A stretch of 64,000 nt of DNA from assembly GCA_008933995.1 (NCBI GenBank), contig WARS01001600.1, forward strand, positions 1,566,001 to 1,630,000, given 5' to 3'. Source of the DNA: Datnioides undecimradiatus (taxonomy: Eukaryota; Chordata; Actinopteri; Lobotiformes; Datnioididae). Below, in pieces: positions 58,416-64,000 of the stretch. The notes beneath the pieces were generated by a model. The model was not told the origin of the DNA. It searched no databases and saw only the letters and a program-made list of their open reading frames with translations. Position 1 is the first letter of the stretch. Each line of letters starts with the position of its first letter. Both the position numbers and the translations under genes were made by a program.

Positions 58416-60010
58416 GCAGGCGTTCTCCCGCCGCAGACTCGGTGGTTTAAATATTGTTGATGAATTCATAAAGCGCCTTGTTTACATCGCCTCCTCGGCC
58501 TGTTTGCATTCAGTCCCTGCAGATTTCAGCCTTGTAACGATGTCAGCGTGTTCCTGAAACAGTTTGCTGTGAACAACAGCGTTTTATCTTTACCCGGAGA
58601 AATGACGGACAAAGCTGTGACAGCAGGAACCAAGACACAATAAACCAGGGCGATCCTTTAATGTTTGCACATAATCAACTAATAATTCATATCTATAACA
58701 CATAAGACAACCAGAGCTGCCGAAAGTCATTAAAGACAGAGTTCCTGCCTCTGTGTCGGGCTGTGTGATGTTATTGCTGGAGCTGAATGTCTTTCGTTAG
58801 TGGAGCTGAACTCTGCCTTTGTGTGCTGGACTTTAACTGAGGAATCATTTCATTTACATGACATGTTCTCTTTTAACGTGAATCTATTGCATCAATGATG
58901 ATCTAAAATCCAGATTTTGTGTTGGGTCTTTATCAGCAGGTAGGAATGGGGCTCCTGCTGCATAATCCAGAATTATACTAAGTTCATACTTGCAATTACT
59001 TCATATTGTGCAGCACAGGTACAGGCATACACAGAGGCCTCCACCCGTCCGTCCTCTCTGCTCTCCTCCTTTTTACTCTATTTGCTGAGTAAATATTGGG
59101 TTGGATGGCGGTCTCTGTTGGACCGACAGCCTCTCTGAGCAGAAAAGCGCCTTTCTCTCTCACTCTGGACCTTATTGGCGGAGCTATCGCTCCATCTTTG
59201 GCCCGGCTGAACCCCTCCAGTTTGCTGGCCCGCTCTCTATCGTTACATCTCCGTCTCCTTGCCTCTCTGTCTCCCTGCTTCATGCGTCCGTCCTCATCTA
59301 TCCCCCCAGGTTTTTTATTTCAAGAGACGCCTCATTTTATCACCTTCCCCTGCATTTCTCCCTCGGCCAAAACTCATATTTTTGCGCAGAGTGATTTAGC
59401 CGTGGAGCCAGAAAGTGCTGTGGACCCGTGGGAATGACATATTTTCCTCAGCTGATCTCTTCATCAGCGTGCTCGCCTGCCTTTGTTGCCCTCTCTTTGT
59501 CTTCCGTGTGGGTCCGCGGCGGTGTTATTTATGTTTTGCCCACTTGTCACCTCGTTATTTGTTGTGCCACGGTACAGTAAATGTTTCTGATAGAGATAGG
59601 AGCCGCTGCAAAAGGCCTCCTTCATTTGTTTAGTGTTTATTTTGTTATCCTTCCCTCACTCTCTTTCTCTTCATCTCTGGGAGGCGAGCAGGGCCGAGGC
59701 TTTATCTGGGAGCCAAGTTTACACACTGGAAGGGGAGAAAGGCTTCAGACAAACAGCTTGGCTACTCTTAACGTAAACACCAGCGCTTTAACTAGACCAA
59801 ATATTTACCTTTGGCCCCCGCTCATCCCTCTGTTCAGCTTCTCCTTCACCTCGCAGTGCCACACGCCGGCAGATCCGTATCACGCTCCATCATCTCACCT
59901 GAGGAGCAGCGACTGATCTGGGTCCTGCCTCGGTGTGTGAACACGTCTGGGTGACTGAGTGAATCACTGGTACTTCTATTTCCACTGCAAACAGGAAGTA
60001 TTGATAGTAT
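58416..60010. other. Gene-free sequence
   Basis: No exon recognised. The stretch 59,580-59,830 (GATAGAGATAGG, CTTCATTTGTTTAGTG, CAAATATTTACC) is unique and may be a conserved noncoding element. Confidence 0.45.
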
Positions 60011-60012
60011 AC

Positions 60013-60013
<1 letters not shown>

Positions 60014-60070
<57 letters not shown>

Positions 60071-60184
60071 CATACACATATCTCTACAAGAAGTAAACAG
60101 TTATGTTTGTTTTCATATTCACTGTCACAATAACAGATCAGCTAGCACACACAAAGCTAGCTCTCTTACTCTCCCTCTCTCTTG

Positions 60185-60244
<60 letters not shown>

Positions 60245-60378
60245 CACACACACACTCCATAACCTGCTTTTTAGTAAAAGCTGGAACAAAGAAGCTGCTT
60301 TGGTTTGAATGCTCACTGCACGAATTCACACACAAACACAGATAAGCTGACTTTACTCTGCAGCTACTTATAGGACTT

Positions 60379-60431
<53 letters not shown>
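60014..60431. repeat. Cluster of three long dinucleotide tracts, (CA)n, (CA)n, (GT)n
   Basis: (CA)n at about 60014-60067, (CA)n with one AAA interruption at about 60189-60255, and (GT)n at about 60385-60431. The second and third are in opposite orientation and about 130 bp apart, so they can pair as an inverted repeat. Confidence 0.92.
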
Positions 60432-60432
<1 letters not shown>

Positions 60433-62000
60433 AGCTCTCTCAATGCTCATTGTGTTTGCGTGTTTGTTCAGGGGCACGGCTTTTGTTTGCTCCTGTCAGA
60501 CGCCTCATCACTCTCTTCCTGTGCCCTGTGTGTATGCGTAGCGCGTGTAGCTGTATGAGTGTGTGTCCGTCTCAGTGGGTGTGATGTGTATTTCTGGGTT
60601 TGCTTTTCCTGAGTCAGAGTCAGGTGAGCTGTGGACATGTGACAGAGGTCCGGTGGCGTCCACAGTGATACTCTTTGGGACTGTTGCTGCACCGGAGGTT
60701 CGCAGCGCTAACTGTTCCACTTCTCTTCCAACTGCACCAGAAAGACAACCACGCTGTGAGCGAACGGCCTCACTGAGTCTCACTGTGCACGTTCTTCATC
60801 TGCTCCTTATGACTTTGCACCATTCTGATGAGCCTACACAGCCGCAGTGTGTGTGATGTGTGTGTGCCATGTTGAGGAACAGCTGTGGGCAGTGTTAGCA
60901 CTGAGTGTCACTTCACACTCGAGCTGCTCTGACATCTCCCCCCTGTCACTGGTGACACCTGCTGCAGCGCACACACACACACACACGCACACACACACAC
61001 ACACACACAGACACACAGCTTTTACACATGTGCACTAAATGAATGATGTGACGGTTAAATTCAGATAACTATGGGTGTTTTTCATTGAGACAATTCAGAT
61101 AATTCAGAACTTTCCTGCACCGATAAATTAAACTGAAGGACCGTAATTGTCCATTTACGGCAAAAACACTCTAATATCACACGCAGCAAATCATTATCAG
61201 TGTTCACAGGTCTGATTCTCCAAAACTACCTTAGAGAGATTGATTTCTACATGTTTGAACCCAGGTTGCTGGAAGCAAGTCGACCAACGAACCGTGCCAG
61301 ATTATTTGGAGTCCTAGATCCCAAAACTCATCTCGGCTGGTCAGTTAAATCCTGCGACCACTCAGGTGGTCACAGCAGGTTTGGCACCGTGCTGAGGTAT
61401 GAGCAAAGCTTGAGTGGATCAACACACACACACACACACACACACACTCACCACATGGACTCCCTGCTGGATGGAACAGAAACGTGGAGACATGCTGCTC
61501 CTGAAGGCAGCGCAGCAGAGATGTAGCTGCATTGTTTTGTGCTGGGAGAGATAAAGCTGCAGGCTTCGGGCATTTCCCTGCCACAGCTCCTCGCCACCAC
61601 CCCCCCCCTCCTCCAGTCCCGCCCTGGTATTTGGGAGCCTCTCACGAATACCAGCATGGACGAGCGTGTCCTACCACTGAACCCCATCCCACCTCCCTGA
61701 TGACACACACACACTCACAAGCTCACTCACACACGTGCACACGCCCTTATCGCCAGCATCGCGCTGCAGAGCACTTTGCTTCCTGCTCCACTCGCACACA
61801 TATACGCAGCAGGCGCTTGCAGAGCGGGAGCGCACACAACTACTGCCACAACACACATTCCCGCACTTTCACACAAACAGCATCATCACAGCACCGGGCT
61901 TATCTCAGTTACTGAGATCCAATCACACATAACTTTATGCGCTCTCGTGCACAGAACTCAGACAGAGGCATACACTCACTGGCTCTGCAGCCTGTGATGG
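60432..62000. other. Gene-free sequence
   Basis: (CA)n at about 60970-61009 and 61422-61447. Open frames up to 127 codons on either strand lack family resemblance. Confidence 0.5.
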
Positions 62001-62007
62001 TGGCGGT

Positions 62008-62037
62008 GTGTGTCTGTGTGTGTGTGTGTGTGTGTGT
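62008..62037. repeat. (GT)n microsatellite
   Basis: About 12-15 GT units with one CT step. Confidence 0.9.
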
Positions 62038-62279
62038 CCTGACAGAGACTTGGGGGAGATGATTATCTGGACCCTACAAGATGAGTTGAGCAGTCAACAG
62101 GGACGAGGACAGACAGACAGAGGGAGCAGGGGGATGAGTCAGACACACAGACGGGCGCAGGGGTTTTGTCCTCTGCTTCCAAACTTACCTGTTTATCAGC
62201 ATGTTAATGTGGTGACACACACACAGAGTGTACACAGACAGACACCAACAAACTGCTATCAGTCATATATTTGTGTGTG

Positions 62280-62580
62280 TGGCAGCCTGAATTCAGTTCC
62301 ACATTTGGTGCTGAACGTGTGATTCCAATCAGATTTCTGCAGAAGTGCCTCGGTCCGGACGCTCTGGCGGCTCAAACAGGACTTTACAGTGATTTTTGCA
62401 TCACTTGCAACATGACGCACAACAACAACATCAGAGTGATGGAGGTGCAGCCGAGCAGAATCACCATACGCCAGCCCGCTCTGTCGTTCAGACGAGTTGT
62501 GCAACTTCACTGCAAAACTGGACCACCAACACATGCAGTTACTGACGCTTACGTCGTTACCACAGCAACCAGATAGGTTG
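62280..62580. other. Unassigned segment open on both strands
   Basis: About 300 bp open for 101 codons on the plus strand (62271-62576) and 119 codons on the minus strand (62618-62259). Contains CACAACAACAACATCAGAGT and CATACGCCAGCCCGCTC. It reads unlike its surroundings and could be a fragment of a dispersed repeat or an old retrocopy. I cannot assign a family. Confidence 0.3.
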
Positions 62581-64000
62581 GTAATGTCTGGATACACACA
62601 TGAATCCGATCTGACCACTTTGACACACTAGAGCAAACGGTTTTTAAGATGTGAACCAGTCTGCTGGGACTCAAAGAGCGGCCCGGCTGCTGCTCACACA
62701 CACAGAATAAAAAAATCTAATGTAATTGAATTTGTTCCCACTCGTCATGGCTTTCAGAGTGTGTGTGTGTGTGTGCGTGTGTGTGTGCGTGTGCGTGTGG
62801 TTGTTAACAAACACCCTAATAAAGTAATACTGACATTAAAATTAAAGGTGATGTAAAATATCAATAGAAAAACAAGCAGCGCATTGTCTCCAGAGAATCG
62901 CCGCTCCCTCTCTGACACACACACACACACACACACACACATGCACACACACACACACACACATGCACACACACACACGCACAGACTAAAATTAGCGGTG
63001 GTTTTGCCCAGGGGCAGTCAGGCTTGGTAATAAGTGCTTGTTGATGTTTTCCAAGTCTTGCTAATAGAAAGAGTAAACATGGCCTAACCTTTTAATTGAG
63101 TGATGACATGACGATGATGGAGACATTGTTAAGCGCCCGGTGTGGAGCCAGAGAGGAGAGTCCTTGTGTTCCCTCTGCATCCATCTGCCCTGTTCCTGTG
63201 TGTTAATCAGCTGCTCACAACATCAGGACGACTCAGGAGAGCGCAGTGTTTCCGCCCGGTGCTGCGAGCATCTGCAACCCCGCGTGACGTTTAACACCTC
63301 TGCTCTTCAGCAAATCCTCCTCCTGGCCCGTCGATCATCACCGTCAGCAGCACGTAAGCGTCAGGCGAACCTCCTCCTCTCCTCTCTCCTTCTGTTGTGA
63401 GATCTCCTGTCAGAGCCCTGCCACAGCTAATCACTGTGATAGATCCCCGTCCTCTGCTTCCTCCAGACTAACCTCCACTCGCCCTTTCTGCCTTCACTGC
63501 TTCATAGCACTGAAGCATAGATCTGATGAAACCACCTGTAGATTAGCTCAGAACAGCATTAATGTGCCCCACTGCATGATTCATTTAATCTCTTTTATCC
63601 ACAGTTGTCTCGTGCACTCTGCCTCCTACTCCCACTCACAGCGGGCACCTAGTCTGGATCCCAGTTTATTGTGAGGCAGCTGCCTCCCGGGCTCATGTGT
63701 GCTGATGAAGGTTAATCTCTCACCCTGGAGAAAACTCCTGTTGGCAGTCCGGGGGTTAAGTCTGGGGCTGAACTGTGAACTTTCATGAAGCCGCATGCCC
63801 AGCTGCGTCGGTCCTCATCTCCTTCTGCTGAGCCTGTAATCAGAACAAGGAACGCTAACGTGGCTAACGTCAGTTAATTTGTGTTTCCCAGTTACAATGA
63901 ACAAATCAGCAGATGCAAACACCACAGGAGCATTAATATTAAATAATAAATTCACTTCTTTCTCTCTGCGTGCTCAGAATAAACACACCTGATGTGAAAC
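62581..64000. other. Gene-free sequence to the window end
   Basis: (GT)n-type tract at about 62759-62799 and interrupted (CA)n at about 62917-62979. The parts at 63,000-63,120 (AAAATTAGCGG, CTTTTAATTGAG) and 63,540-63,610 (AGCATTAATGTG, GATTCATTTAATC) are unique and may be noncoding elements. No exon recognised. Confidence 0.45.

Noticed and set aside
61200-61540. Open frame of 108 codons beginning MFTGLILQNYLREIDFYMFEP
   Set aside because: It looks protein-like only at the start, runs into a CA repeat and has no family resemblance.

Overview
This looks like a 64 kb stretch of a ray-finned (teleost) fish nuclear genome. The evidence is three intron-containing vertebrate genes with short introns, very many (CA)n/(GT)n and other microsatellites, one dispersed repeat of a type I know from teleosts, and the gene order rbp2 - copb2 - mrps22. 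RBP2, COPB2 and MRPS22 are also neighbours in mammals (human 3q23, near RBP1 and FOXL2). There is no sign of bacterial, viral or organellar DNA.

Layout. Positions 1 to about 18,850 contain no gene I can recognise, only microsatellites and several unique, AT-rich, homeodomain/POU-motif-rich blocks that look like conserved noncoding elements. From 18,849 to 20,925 lies rbp2 (plus strand, 4 exons, 135 aa), with a TATA box directly downstream of a (CA)n tract. From about 22,350 to 31,790 lies copb2 (plus strand, 22 exons, 1,217 aa as spliced here), encoding beta'-COP of the COPI coat. From 35,742 down to about 31,820 lies mrps22 (minus strand, 8 exons, 341 aa), a small-subunit mitochondrial ribosomal protein. 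copb2 and mrps22 converge, with their poly(A) signals only about 65 bp apart. From about 35,850 to 64,000 there is again no recognisable gene. This flank holds a degraded teleost repeat, many microsatellites, G-rich tracts, an old imperfect tandem duplication at 57.0-58.4 kb, and further enhancer-like unique blocks.

The three genes do not form a pathway: vitamin A handling in enterocytes, Golgi-to-ER vesicle coating, and mitochondrial translation. Their linkage is ancestral synteny. In mammals regulatory DNA for FOXL2 extends into and around MRPS22, so the gene-free flanks could be part of a developmental regulatory landscape. That is inference; no foxl2 coding sequence is present here.

Points most worth a second look: copb2 carries one 1,008-bp in-frame acidic, Ala/Glu/Pro-rich exon that makes the protein about 310 residues longer than human COPB2; copb2 intron 15 appears to use a GC-AG splice pair; and rbp2 has His where RBP1/RBP2 proteins normally have the retinol-contacting Gln108. 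All exon boundaries were placed by eye from splice consensus, reading frame and remembered family sequence. I found no new multi-gene system.
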